Source: Methylotenera_A aquatica
Lineage (GTDB): Bacteria > Pseudomonadota > Gammaproteobacteria > Burkholderiales > Methylophilaceae
Reading direction: 5' to 3'
DNA: 64,000 nt
Assembly (NCBI GenBank): GCA_965601485.1
Contig: OZ271846.1
Coordinates: 1,612,001 to 1,676,000, forward strand
Under the pieces are notes generated by a model. It did not search any database and was not told where the DNA came from. It saw only the letters and a program-made list of their open reading frames with translations. Positions 27,344-35,670 of this stretch are shown piece after piece (within the stretch, counting starts at the first letter, position 1; each line of letters opens with the position of its first letter). A program made the translations under genes and the position numbers.

Positions 27344-28894
27344 ATGTCAAGCATCACTGCTATTACACCCGCCATATTATTAATTTTAGATGGCTTTGGT
27401 CATCGCGAAGATGTTACAAATAATGCAATTGCGCAAGCCAAAACACCTAACTTAGATGCATTAAAAAGCACAGTGCCGCATATGTTGATTAATGCTTCTG
27501 AGCATTACGTGGGTTTGCCAGATGGGCAAATGGGCAACTCAGAAGTTGGCCACTTAAATATAGGCGCTGGGCGCATAGTGTTTCAAGATTTTGAGCGCAT
27601 TAACAATAGCATTACCAATGGCGAATTTTTCAAGCATGCTGATTTGGTTAAGGCCTTACAAAACCTAAAAGCCAGCAATAAAGCGTTGCATATATTCGGC
27701 TTACTATCGGACGGTGGCATACATAGCCATATCAATCATATTCTTGCCATGCTAGAAATGGCCACGCAGCAAGGCCTGCAAAAAGTGTACGTGCATGCTT
27801 TTTTAGATGGTCGGGATACTCCGCCAATTAGCGCTGTACCTTATATCGCGATGCTTGAAGATAAAATTCAAATGCTAGGAGTTGGTAAAATCGCGTCTAT
27901 TTCTGGTCGCTTTTACAGTATGGACAGAGACAAACGCTGGGAGCGCGTAATGCCAGCCTACAATATGATTGTAAACGGCATAGGCGAATTTACAGAAGCC
28001 ACCGCAAGTGAGGCAATGCAAAATGCTTATGCCAGAGGTGAGCAAGACGAATTTGTAAAATGCACCGTTATTCGTCAGGGAAGTGAGCCAGCAGTGCGCT
28101 TAGAAGATGGCGATTGTGTGGTGTATATGAATTTTAGAAGCGACCGTGCGCGCCAATTAACCGATGCTTTATTAAAAGATGATTTTACTGGGTTTACTCG
28201 CAACCGCTTACCAAAACTATCTGGCTATTTCACCCTAACACAATACGACCAAAACCAAAAAAGCGCGACGCCTATTTTTGCCGCCACCTGCGTTCCTAAT
28301 ACCTTTGGCGAATATGTGTCTGGGCTGGGTTTAAAACAATTGCGTATCGCAGAAACCGAAAAATATCCGCATGTGACCTTCTTTTTTAACGGCGGTGATG
28401 AGGCGGTATTTACGGGCGAAGACCGTATATTAGTGCCTTCACCCAAAGTGGCTACTTACGATTTGCAGCCAGAAATGAGCGCACCAGAGTTAACTGATAA
28501 ATTAGTTGCAGCAATTGACAGTCAACAATACAGCGCCATTATTTGCAATTATGCCAATGGCGATATGGTTGGCCACACGGGCAACTTAGCCGCAGCCATT
28601 AAAGCAGTAGAAACACTAGATACCTGTGTGGGCCGCGTGGTGAAAGCAGCTAAAAAAAATGGCGCTGAAGTGATTATTACTGCTGACCATGGCAACGCCG
28701 AAATGATGTTTGACAGCATGAATAATCAAGCACACACCCAACACACCACCAATTTAGTGCCCATGTTTTATGTGGGGCGCAAAGCTAAATTAGCGGATTC
28801 AGGCGCACTTTCTGATTTGGCACCTACTTTATTAAAGATGATGGGCTTGCCACAACCAATTGAGATGACAGGGAAAAGCTTGCTTAGCTTTTAA
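27344..28894 (+). CDS. gpmI: 2,3-bisphosphoglycerate-independent phosphoglycerate mutase
   Basis: Interconverts 3- and 2-phosphoglycerate in the cytoplasm using two Mn ions and a phosphoserine. An alkaline-phosphatase-superfamily enzyme of 516 aa. The catalytic serine is in QMGNSEVGHLNIGAGR; metal ligands sit in LILDGFG, ANGDMVGHTGN and TADHGNAEMM. A -10 like TATAAT at 27305-27310 lies 33 bp upstream without a clear -35. Divergent from the rhodanese gene; envC follows 86 bp later. Confidence 0.97.
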   Translation: MSSITAITPAILLILDGFGHREDVTNNAIAQAKTPNLDALKSTVPHMLINASEHYVGLPDGQMGNSEVGHLNIGAGRIVFQDFERINNSITNGEFFKHADLVKALQNLKASNKALHIFGLLSDGGIHSHINHILAMLEMATQQGLQKVYVHAFLDGRDTPPISAVPYIAMLEDKIQMLGVGKIASISGRFYSMDRDKRWERVMPAYNMIVNGIGEFTEATASEAMQNAYARGEQDEFVKCTVIRQGSEPAVRLEDGDCVVYMNFRSDRARQLTDALLKDDFTGFTRNRLPKLSGYFTLTQYDQNQKSATPIFAATCVPNTFGEYVSGLGLKQLRIAETEKYPHVTFFFNGGDEAVFTGEDRILVPSPKVATYDLQPEMSAPELTDKLVAAIDSQQYSAIICNYANGDMVGHTGNLAAAIKAVETLDTCVGRVVKAAKKNGAEVIITADHGNAEMMFDSMNNQAHTQHTTNLVPMFYVGRKAKLADSGALSDLAPTLLKMMGLPQPIEMTGKSLLSF

Positions 28895-28980
28895 ACCAAG
28901 TGAACTTCAAAACAAGTGAATTTCAAGCAAGGTAAAATTCAATGTCAGCAAAACTGTTGAATATATTTTAAATAAACTGA

Positions 28981-30246
28981 ATGCTTAATTTATACCGTGC
29001 GTTTTATATTTTAGTAGCAGCCTTAATGCTAAATGGCGCCTTGATTGGCAGCACTTTTGCGGCAAAAAAAATAGATGTCGCTAAAGAAGATTTAGGCGAT
29101 TTGCAACAAAAAATTCACGCCTTAAAACAAGAGTTAGATAACAAACAAATGGCGCACAAAGATGCGGCGGATGCGTTAAAAGACTCTGAAACCGCTATTA
29201 GCCTAGCCAATAAAAAATTATTTGAGATTAATCAAAAGCAGCAACAAAACAAAAGCGCATTGGTTTCTTTAAAAAAAGAATCACTCACCTTAAACGAAAA
29301 ACTACTTGCGCAACAAAAGCAATTGAGCAGCTTAGTAAAGCAGCAATATGTAGAAGGCAATCAAAGCTACACTAAACTATTATTACAAAACAAAAACCCC
29401 AGCCAAATCTCGCGCGACATTCAATATTATTCTTACATAGCCAAAGCGCATGCAAGGCTAATTAATGAAATGCAGGACAGTCTTGTAAAAGTAAATGCAT
29501 TGAATAATGAAACTGCGGCTACCTTGCATGCGGTTGCCGATTTAAAAGCTAAGCAATTGGCGGAACGTAAGGAACTGGTAAAGCAAAAACAAGAGAAATC
29601 TAAAGTGGTTAAATCGCTTTCCAACCAAATTGCAGCGCAGCGTAATGAAATTAAAAAACTGAAACGTGATGAACAAAGTCTATCTAACTTAGTACAACGT
29701 TTGACTAAAATTATGGCTAAAAAACCACCAAAAACAGTGGAAAAGCAAACAAACGTTGCCAAAAAATCGGGCAACCCTATTGATGAAACTGAAAACAAAA
29801 CCATTGCCAAAAATGACGAAACGCCAACTAACGCCTATGCTGGCAGCAACTTTTCCTCATTAAAAGGTAAACTAAATTTACCTGTGCGAGGCGATGTAAT
29901 CAATCGTTTTGGCAGCAGCCGTAGCGATACTGGTGTTTCATGGAAAGGTTTATTTATTCGCGCCAGTGAGGGCTCAGAAGTTAAATCAGTTGCTAGCGGA
30001 CGAGTGGTATTCGCCGACTGGATGCGCGGTTTTGGCAATTTGATTATTGTAGATCATGGTAGCGGTTATATGAGCCTGTACGGCAATAACCAAGCAGTGC
30101 TTAAACAAGTGGGCGATGAAGTAAATGCAGGTGACAATATTGCAGCAGTGGGCAATACTGGCGGTAATGAAAGTAATGGACTTTATTACGAACTTCGCCG
30201 CGCTAGTAAACCTTTAGACCCTTTAAGCTGGAGTGTGATTCGTTAA
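28981..30246 (+). CDS. envC: Murein hydrolase activator EnvC
   Basis: A periplasmic coiled-coil protein that activates septal amidases at division. A signal peptide covers about 1-28 (cleavage after TFAA). A long coiled coil fills about 30-260 (LQQKIHALKQELDNKQ and onward), then a linker, then a LytM/M23 domain (about 295-421). The HxH zinc pair is replaced by YYEL near the end, so the LytM fold should be non-catalytic, as in EnvC. The gpmI-envC order is conserved with E. coli. Confidence 0.93.
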   Translation: MLNLYRAFYILVAALMLNGALIGSTFAAKKIDVAKEDLGDLQQKIHALKQELDNKQMAHKDAADALKDSETAISLANKKLFEINQKQQQNKSALVSLKKESLTLNEKLLAQQKQLSSLVKQQYVEGNQSYTKLLLQNKNPSQISRDIQYYSYIAKAHARLINEMQDSLVKVNALNNETAATLHAVADLKAKQLAERKELVKQKQEKSKVVKSLSNQIAAQRNEIKKLKRDEQSLSNLVQRLTKIMAKKPPKTVEKQTNVAKKSGNPIDETENKTIAKNDETPTNAYAGSNFSSLKGKLNLPVRGDVINRFGSSRSDTGVSWKGLFIRASEGSEVKSVASGRVVFADWMRGFGNLIIVDHGSGYMSLYGNNQAVLKQVGDEVNAGDNIAAVGNTGGNESNGLYYELRRASKPLDPLSWSVIR

Positions 30247-30296
30247 TTGTAAAGCCATAACTTGCAATAATCATTTGCAAAAATGCTAGGCGACAG

Positions 30297-30320
30297 AAAA
30301 GCGTGCATAAGCACGCTTTT
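30297..30320. terminator. Bidirectional terminator after envC
   Basis: Perfect palindrome AAAAGCGTGC-ATAA-GCACGCTTTT between the convergent envC and the Ala/Pro-rich lipoprotein gene. Confidence 0.88.
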
Positions 30321-30354
30321 CTCCACTTTTAAGAGTCAGTGGCGATCTAAATCA

Positions 30355-30624
30355 TTACTCTGCAGGTGCTGCCTCAGCTGGTGTTGCTTCTGCAGCGGCT
30401 GCGTCCACTGTAATGCCTGGCACTCGCTCTTCAGCTGTTGGCTCATAGCCGCCTGCTGATTCAGCTGCAGGTGCCGGAGCTGGTGCTGCCTCGGCTGCTG
30501 GTGCTGGGGCTACTTCCACTGGTGCTTCAGCTGGTGCTGGCGCTTCTGCTGTTTTTTCACCACAAGCTGTTAACAATAATGCGCCTAATAATGTTGGAAC
30601 TACTAAAAATGCATATAATTTCAT
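30355..30624 (-). CDS. Small Ala/Pro/Glu-rich lipoprotein
   Basis: An 89-aa lipoprotein: signal peptide ending in the lipobox LLTAC (C21), then a low-complexity chain of APAPAEAP-like repeats of Ala, Pro and Glu to the C-terminus. The only less repetitive part is GGYEPTAEERVPGIT at about residues 62-76. It looks like a flexible periplasmic linker or spacer, perhaps a reduced peptidoglycan-side lipoprotein; no enzymatic domain. Shine-Dalgarno AGGGG is well placed. Monocistronic, with its own promoter and terminator. Function unknown. Confidence 0.75.
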   Translation of the reverse strand: MKLYAFLVVPTLLGALLLTACGEKTAEAPAPAEAPVEVAPAPAAEAAPAPAPAAESAGGYEPTAEERVPGITVDAAAAEATPAEAAPAE

Positions 30625-30657
30625 CTTATACCCCTGAATTGTTCTAAAAAAAGGTTA

Positions 30658-30686
30658 TATTTAACCCGTATCTGCAATCATATCAA
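30658..30686 (-). promoter_or_regulatory. Sigma-70 promoter of the Ala/Pro lipoprotein gene
   Basis: On the minus strand TTGATA (30681-30686) and TAAATA (30658-30663) are 17 bp apart, 34 bp before the ATG. Confidence 0.5.
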
Positions 30687-31120
30687 AACTCCTCTCAATG
30701 TCATACTGCAAGGTTCATTGTGTTGTTTTAATGCAATAAATTAAAGGATTTGTCGCAAAATCAGCAGCGACTTAGCGCCCTTTTGCATAAGCCTCTATCT
30801 CATAGGTGCTTATATAATAGCCCTAGCAGCAAGATCACAGATAGTTTAACAAGCTCATCCCATGCAAAAATTGTGATACATATATTAATTAGTGCCCTAA
30901 TAACTCGGCATCGAGCTTGATATTGGACAAATTAGACCCTCTGCGCAAATAAATAGTACGCTCCATTAGAACCGCACACATACTTCAGCGTATCCCAAAA
31001 GGCACTTTTCCATACATAACTCGAGTCTCTTTTATCACAATATATGCAAAATATGGGTTAAAAATGGCGCGCACTTGCTGGCTTAAAGTGCGGTCTTTAC
31101 GCTGATTAATCACTTTAAAA
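30687..31120. other. Gene-poor stretch, no convincing feature
   Basis: About 430 bp with stops in all frames. A short open stretch on the minus strand near 30898-30990 (RTIYLRRGSNLSNIKLDAEL) hints at an old coding fragment, but I recognise no family. No RNA gene or terminator seen. Confidence 0.4.
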
Positions 31121-31540
31121 TCAATCGCCTAAAGCATGTAGAATAATACATCTGGTGGCTGGCATATGCCTATGCTCAAATAAGAATATACCCTGCCACT
31201 GCCCAAGCGCAAGTTTGCCTTGCAGAATGGGAATAGACAAACTGGTTTGGGTTAAAGCGCTTCGCACATGAGCAGGCATGTCATCTGGGCCTTCAACGGT
31301 GTGAATAAATAAATCATCACCATCTGGGACCAAACGCTTAAAAAACGCTTCCATGTCAACTAGTACATCGTCATCATAATTTTCATTAATCAGCAAACTG
31401 GCGGACGTATGTTGAATATACAAAGTAAGTAAGCCGGTATTAAAACCTAGCTGATTGGCCCAGTCTAATACTTGCGGAGTAATGTCATACAGCTTACGCC
31501 CTTGCGCGTTAGTGCTAATTTGTTGTGTATATTGCTGCAC
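31121..31540 (-). CDS. YjbQ-family protein (UPF0047)
   Basis: 139 aa of the YjbQ family, a small alpha/beta protein with some thiamine-phosphate-synthase activity in E. coli; its true role is open. Conserved parts are LTLYIQHTSASLLINEN, the HVRSAL block with PDDMPAH and the C-terminal GQWQGIFLFEHRH. The histidines of these blocks cluster at a likely metal or phosphate site. Full family length. It stands alone, with unassigned DNA on both sides. Confidence 0.9.
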   Translation of the reverse strand: MQQYTQQISTNAQGRKLYDITPQVLDWANQLGFNTGLLTLYIQHTSASLLINENYDDDVLVDMEAFFKRLVPDGDDLFIHTVEGPDDMPAHVRSALTQTSLSIPILQGKLALGQWQGIFLFEHRHMPATRCIILHALGD

Positions 31541-31828
31541 TTGCTTGAATGCCTAGTTTTTAAATAAGGGGTAGATTAGCACAATCTATTTTTTTATAGA
31601 TAGCTAAAATACTAAAAAAATTTAATTCCGCTTCTCATTGTAGACTTTAATATCCGCCCTAATCACTGGCTAAGAAGAAGCTTAATGCAACTGCATAGGC
31701 TCAATACAGCCTGAATCAATGAGCTTTAAAGTGGGCTGGAGAATATGCCTAGACCAGTTTTTTGAGATAATTAAAGATGGCAATCACTAATATAAATGAG
31801 CCTAAGGCTTTTAATATTTAACCAGTCA
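31541..31828. other. Spacer between yjbQ-like gene and lipoprotein gene
   Basis: About 290 A/T-rich bases with no open frame of note and no recognised site beyond the promoter expected for the yjbQ-like gene. Confidence 0.4.
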
Positions 31829-32368
31829 CTACCAGTCAAACGGGTAGCCGTAATTTAAACCAAACCCAAAGCGGCTTCCAAGACCTCTGTTGTAACGATA
31901 AAAGGGATGGCCATAAAAACCACCAAAACGTGGGCCCCAAAATGGGTCGTAATAGCTATTGCGAGCTGCATCGCGCTCGCGTTTCAGTATTTTTTCAGCG
32001 GCTGCGCGCTCTTTTTCGCGCTTATTTATTTCATCTGCAATAGCATTTTGTTTCGCCAATTCATTGCTTTGGTGAATGTAATCCAACACTTTGATATTTA
32101 AACCTTGCCTACTTAAATCCAAAGTTTGTGCAGGCGTTAATTCATAGCGCGAATTACTGGCTTTAATTTTTTCAATAATTTGCTCTGGGGTTTTGCTTTC
32201 TTTAGAGTCATTAATAATTTCATCTAAACTCACAGTGGCAACAGGCAGCGGCAATAATAAGGCCAACTCTTCTGGCGTAATCCGTTTAATCTGCGCGGGC
32301 GGCTGGGCTGTGGTGGCGCAACCAGCAAATAGCATGGCACTAATGATTAAAATTAACACCTTTGTCAT
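31829..32368 (-). CDS. Hypothetical lipoprotein with aromatic/Gly-rich C-terminus
   Basis: A 179-aa lipoprotein: signal peptide with lipobox LFAGC (C17). The middle is helical and charged; KTPEQIIEKIKASNSRYELT is reminiscent of a small helical domain, followed by a likely coiled stretch (about 105-135, rich in Glu, Lys and Arg). The last 35 residues are rich in Tyr, Phe, Gly and Pro (DPFWGPRFGGFYGH). I do not recognise a named family. Likely attached to the inner leaflet of the outer membrane. Monocistronic as far as seen. Confidence 0.75.
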   Translation of the reverse strand: MTKVLILIISAMLFAGCATTAQPPAQIKRITPEELALLLPLPVATVSLDEIINDSKESKTPEQIIEKIKASNSRYELTPAQTLDLSRQGLNIKVLDYIHQSNELAKQNAIADEINKREKERAAAEKILKRERDAARNSYYDPFWGPRFGGFYGHPFYRYNRGLGSRFGFGLNYGYPFDW

Positions 32369-32394
32369 TTAACAATCACTTTCTTTAAAGCGGG

Positions 32395-32538
32395 TTACGC
32401 CTGCTCAATGCTGGCATCAAAATCGTGGCATTTAGCTTCGTGTAGGCCCAACACATTTTTCAAATGAGCGCACATTTCTTTGCAAGTTAGAACGTCTTTG
32501 TATTTCTCTGCATGGCATTCGCCCGCTTTAAAGGCCTC
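32395..32538 (-). pseudogene. Cys/His-rich coding fragment
   Basis: A 47-codon open stretch without a start codon, bounded upstream by TGA at 32539-32541. It encodes a helical Cys/His/Lys-rich piece (GECHAEKYKDVLTCKEMC and HEAKCHDFD). Spacing of the four Cys suggests metal binding or disulfides. It is best read as the tail of a lost gene; the family is not recognised. Confidence 0.35.
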
Positions 32539-32610
32539 TCAGCTTAGGTCACATCGCCCCTAAAATAAGACAACAAATAGCGCAAATAGGCATTTCAGCC
32601 GTTTTAATCT

Positions 32611-32975
32611 CTATGGTTTACAACATTTTATGCGCTTAAAAAAACCATGCTTTAAAGCAATACCAAACAAATTGGATGCATAATCACAGTTAGCTGGTAT
32701 GCCACGTCCAAACGCATAAAAGATACCTAAGCGAGAAACGCCTTCTGCACTGACATAATGTGTCACTTTAAATATAAATTAGTTGCTTTCCAAGCCGAAT
32801 CTACTTTATCGGCATCACCCATTAATACAATGGCACACTCTAGTAAATATTTAATAATCGGCGGCTCATTATCAAAGAGTTCTAATTCACTGGCCGCATA
32901 AGCCGCACAAACTCCAACGCCCACTATTAGGTTTGAAATCACAACTAAATAATAATAGGTGTTTTCATCTATGCC
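32611..32975 (-). pseudogene. Remnant of a Sel1-repeat-like protein gene
   Basis: Two adjacent minus-strand frames join into one decayed gene. The first (ending TGA 32763-32765) reads AAYAASELELFDNEPPIIKY and VDSAWKATNLYLK. The second (ending TAG 32611-32613) reads RLGIFYAFGRGIPANCDYA then SNLFGIALKHGF. The latter fits the Sel1/TPR consensus (LG-xY-x-G-x-G-V-x-D-x-x-A). No ATG start, one frameshift. It lies just upstream of the clpB stop, unrelated to clpB. Confidence 0.5.
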
Positions 32976-32989
32976 AGCTTACGCGCTAA

Positions 32990-35584
32990 TTAGCCTTTTA
33001 CAAACGACATCTTGCCACCTTTTTTATCAACTAATATGGTATCTTTCGCCACAAAACTGCCTGCCAAAATCTCACGCGCCAGTGGGTTTTCAATCTCACT
33101 TTGAATCGCTCGTTTAAGTGGTCTTGCACCATAAACAGGGTCAAAACCCGCATTAGCTATTTCGGCAATCGCAGACTCTGTAATATTTAATGTCATATCC
33201 ATTGCTGCCAAACGCTTAGCCAACAGCTGAATCTGAATCTGCGCAATCGCTTTGACCTGTGCCTTACCCAGGCTATGGAAAACGACAACTTCATCAATAC
33301 GGTTGACGAACTCTGGCCTGAAATGTGTTTTGACTTCACTCATCACCGCCAGTTTCACTAATTGGTAATCTTGGTCGGCCATGCTTTGAATCATCTGGCT
33401 ACCAAGATTAGAAGTCATGATAATCACCGTATTTTTAAAGTCTACCGTGCGGCCTTGGCCATCGGTTAAACGACCATCGTCCAGAACTTGCAACAGCACA
33501 TTAAATACATCTGGGTGCGCTTTTTCCACCTCATCCAGTAAAATTACACTGTAAGGTTTGCGGCGCACCGCTTCTGTCAGCGTGCCACCTTCTTCATAGC
33601 CCACATAGCCAGGCGGCGCACCAATCATGCGAGCCACACTGTGTTTTTCCATAAACTCGCTCATATCAATGCGAATTAAATGTTCTTCTGAATCAAACAA
33701 AAAGCCTGCTAATGCTTTGCAAAGTTCCGTTTTACCCACGCCTGTTGGGCCTAAGAACAAAAAGCTGCCATAAGGGCGGTTGGGGTCGCTTAAGCCGCTA
33801 CGCGATCTGCGAATCGCATCTGAAACCAAGCGCACTGCTTCATCCTGACCAACCACACGTTCATGAAGTTTGCTTTCCATGGTCAGCAATTTTTCACGCT
33901 CACCTGTGAGCATTTTGCTAACTGGAATTCCAGTAGCACGACTGACCACTTCGGCAATTTCATCTGCGCCTACTTCTGTACGTAACATTCTATTTTTGCT
34001 TGGCGTTGCGTTAGCATCAGAGCTTGAAGCTTCTTTTAATTGCGATTCTAAAGCCGGTAATTTGCCATATTGTAGCTCAGACACTTTTTGCCATTCGCCC
34101 TTACGCGTGGCTTCTTCCATCTCGAACTTTACCTTTTCAATAGCTTCTTTAATATGGCTTGTGCCTTGCACTTGCGCTTTTTCAGAGGTCCAAATATCTT
34201 CTAAATCGGCATATTCTTTCTCAAGCTTTTCAATCTCTTCTTCAATCAAACCAAAACGTTTACGGCTACCTTCATCTTTTTCACGGCGCACGGCTTCACG
34301 CTCAATTTTGAGTTGAATAGTCCTGCGCTCGAGCTTATCCAACTCTTCTGGCTTAGAGTCAATTTCCATTTTGATTCTAGAGGCGGCTTCATCAATCAAA
34401 TCGATGGCCTTATCAGGCAAAAAACGGTCAGTAATATAGCGGTGTGAAAGTTCTGCCGCTGCCACAATCGCTGGGTCAGTAATCTCTACACCATGATGCA
34501 ATTCGTATTTTTCTTGTAAACCACGCAAAATCGCAATCGTCGCTTCAACCGTTGGTTCATCAACCAATACTTTCTGAAAGCGGCGTTCTAACGCGGCATC
34601 TTTTTCAATGTATTTGCGGTACTCGTTCAATGTGGTCGCACCTACGCAATGCAACTCACCACGTGCTAGGGCGGGTTTGAGCATATTTCCTGCATCCATA
34701 GCACCTTCGGCTTTGCCTGCGCCCACCATGGTGTGTAGCTCATCGATAAACACAATGGTCTGCCCTTCATCTTGCGACAATTCTTTTAGCACCGATTTCA
34801 AGCGCTCTTCAAACTCACCTCGGTATTTAGCGCCAGCCAATAAAGCAGCCATATCCAAACTTAAAACCTTTTTGCCTTTAAGCGAGTCAGGTACTTCTTC
34901 ATTAATAATGCGCTGTGCCAAACCTTCTACAATCGCGGTTTTACCCACACCTGGCTCACCAATCAATACTGGGTTATTTTTGGTGCGGCGCATTAAAACC
35001 TGAATCACGCGGCGAATTTCATCATCGCGGCCAATCACAGGGTCTAGTTTGCCTAGTTTGGCACGTTCAGTTAAATCTACTGTGTATTTTTTTAACGATT
35101 CGCGATTGCTTTCGCCTTCTTGGTCGTTTACATGTTCAGCACCACGCACCGCCAATACCGCCGCTTCTAGCGCATTTTTCGTTAAGCCATTTTGTTTTAA
35201 AAGCTTGCCAGTTTCGCCTTTATCTTCAGCAAGCGCTAATAAAAACATTTCACTGGCAATGTAAGCATCGCCGCGTTTTTGCGCCAATTTATCGGTTACG
35301 TTTAATAGATTATTCAAATCACGTGAAATCGCAATTTCGCCATTATTTGCAGTGGATTTGGATAGATTAGCAATCACGCTATTTAATTGTGTTTTAAGTG
35401 GCGTCAGATTAACGCCAGCACGCGCAAGTAATGACGAAGCGCCGCCGTTATCTTCTTGCAGTAATGCCAATAATAAATGTTGTGGCTCAATTGCCGTATT
35501 GTCGGCGCCCACTGCGATGCTTTGCGCATCGCTTAAGGCTTGTTGAAATTTAGTAGTTAATTTATCAAAACGCATTTTCGCCAC
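32990..35584 (-). CDS. clpB: Disaggregase ClpB
   Basis: A hexameric Hsp100 chaperone that pulls proteins out of aggregates with DnaK. 864 aa. Clp_N domain (about 1-150); NBD1 with Walker A GEPGVGKTAI; the M-domain coiled coil (about 410-530) that separates ClpB from ClpA/C; NBD2 with Walker A GPTGVGKTEL and the sensor region; C-terminal domain. No ClpP-binding loop is needed or seen. Expression should be heat-induced from the sigma-32 promoter immediately upstream; the Shine-Dalgarno is AAGGTG. Confidence 0.97.
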   Translation of the reverse strand: MAKMRFDKLTTKFQQALSDAQSIAVGADNTAIEPQHLLLALLQEDNGGASSLLARAGVNLTPLKTQLNSVIANLSKSTANNGEIAISRDLNNLLNVTDKLAQKRGDAYIASEMFLLALAEDKGETGKLLKQNGLTKNALEAAVLAVRGAEHVNDQEGESNRESLKKYTVDLTERAKLGKLDPVIGRDDEIRRVIQVLMRRTKNNPVLIGEPGVGKTAIVEGLAQRIINEEVPDSLKGKKVLSLDMAALLAGAKYRGEFEERLKSVLKELSQDEGQTIVFIDELHTMVGAGKAEGAMDAGNMLKPALARGELHCVGATTLNEYRKYIEKDAALERRFQKVLVDEPTVEATIAILRGLQEKYELHHGVEITDPAIVAAAELSHRYITDRFLPDKAIDLIDEAASRIKMEIDSKPEELDKLERRTIQLKIEREAVRREKDEGSRKRFGLIEEEIEKLEKEYADLEDIWTSEKAQVQGTSHIKEAIEKVKFEMEEATRKGEWQKVSELQYGKLPALESQLKEASSSDANATPSKNRMLRTEVGADEIAEVVSRATGIPVSKMLTGEREKLLTMESKLHERVVGQDEAVRLVSDAIRRSRSGLSDPNRPYGSFLFLGPTGVGKTELCKALAGFLFDSEEHLIRIDMSEFMEKHSVARMIGAPPGYVGYEEGGTLTEAVRRKPYSVILLDEVEKAHPDVFNVLLQVLDDGRLTDGQGRTVDFKNTVIIMTSNLGSQMIQSMADQDYQLVKLAVMSEVKTHFRPEFVNRIDEVVVFHSLGKAQVKAIAQIQIQLLAKRLAAMDMTLNITESAIAEIANAGFDPVYGARPLKRAIQSEIENPLAREILAGSFVAKDTILVDKKGGKMSFVKG

Positions 35585-35606
35585 CTTAAAAGTTTAGTTA
35601 CTATTA

Positions 35607-35634
35607 AGGTGGGGCGAATGCTATGATTTTCAAT
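35607..35634 (-). promoter_or_regulatory. Sigma-32 heat-shock promoter of clpB
   Basis: Minus strand: TTGAAA (35628-35633, preceded by A) then 13 bp then CCCCACCT (35607-35614). This fits the sigma-32 consensus CTTGAAA / CCCCATNT. The -10 is part of a perfect 9-bp inverted repeat, CCACCTTAA / TTAAGGTGG (35581-35589 and 35604-35612), whose other arm holds the Shine-Dalgarno. Confidence 0.8.
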
Positions 35635-35670
35635 ATAGGTGATAATACGTACTAATTAATTGACATGTTG

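Noticed and set aside
29880..30246. Loss of zinc ligands in the M23 domain of EnvC
   Set aside because: Degenerate LytM sites are the norm for EnvC, which activates amidases and does not cleave.
30898..31030. Short minus-strand coding-like stretch (RTIYLRRGSNLSNIKLDAEL)
   Set aside because: Only about 30 codons, preceded by stops, no recognised family; kept only as a note on the spacer.
33870..34316. 148-codon plus-strand frame inside clpB
   Set aside because: A shadow of the ClpB M-domain; Ser-rich translation typical of antisense frames.
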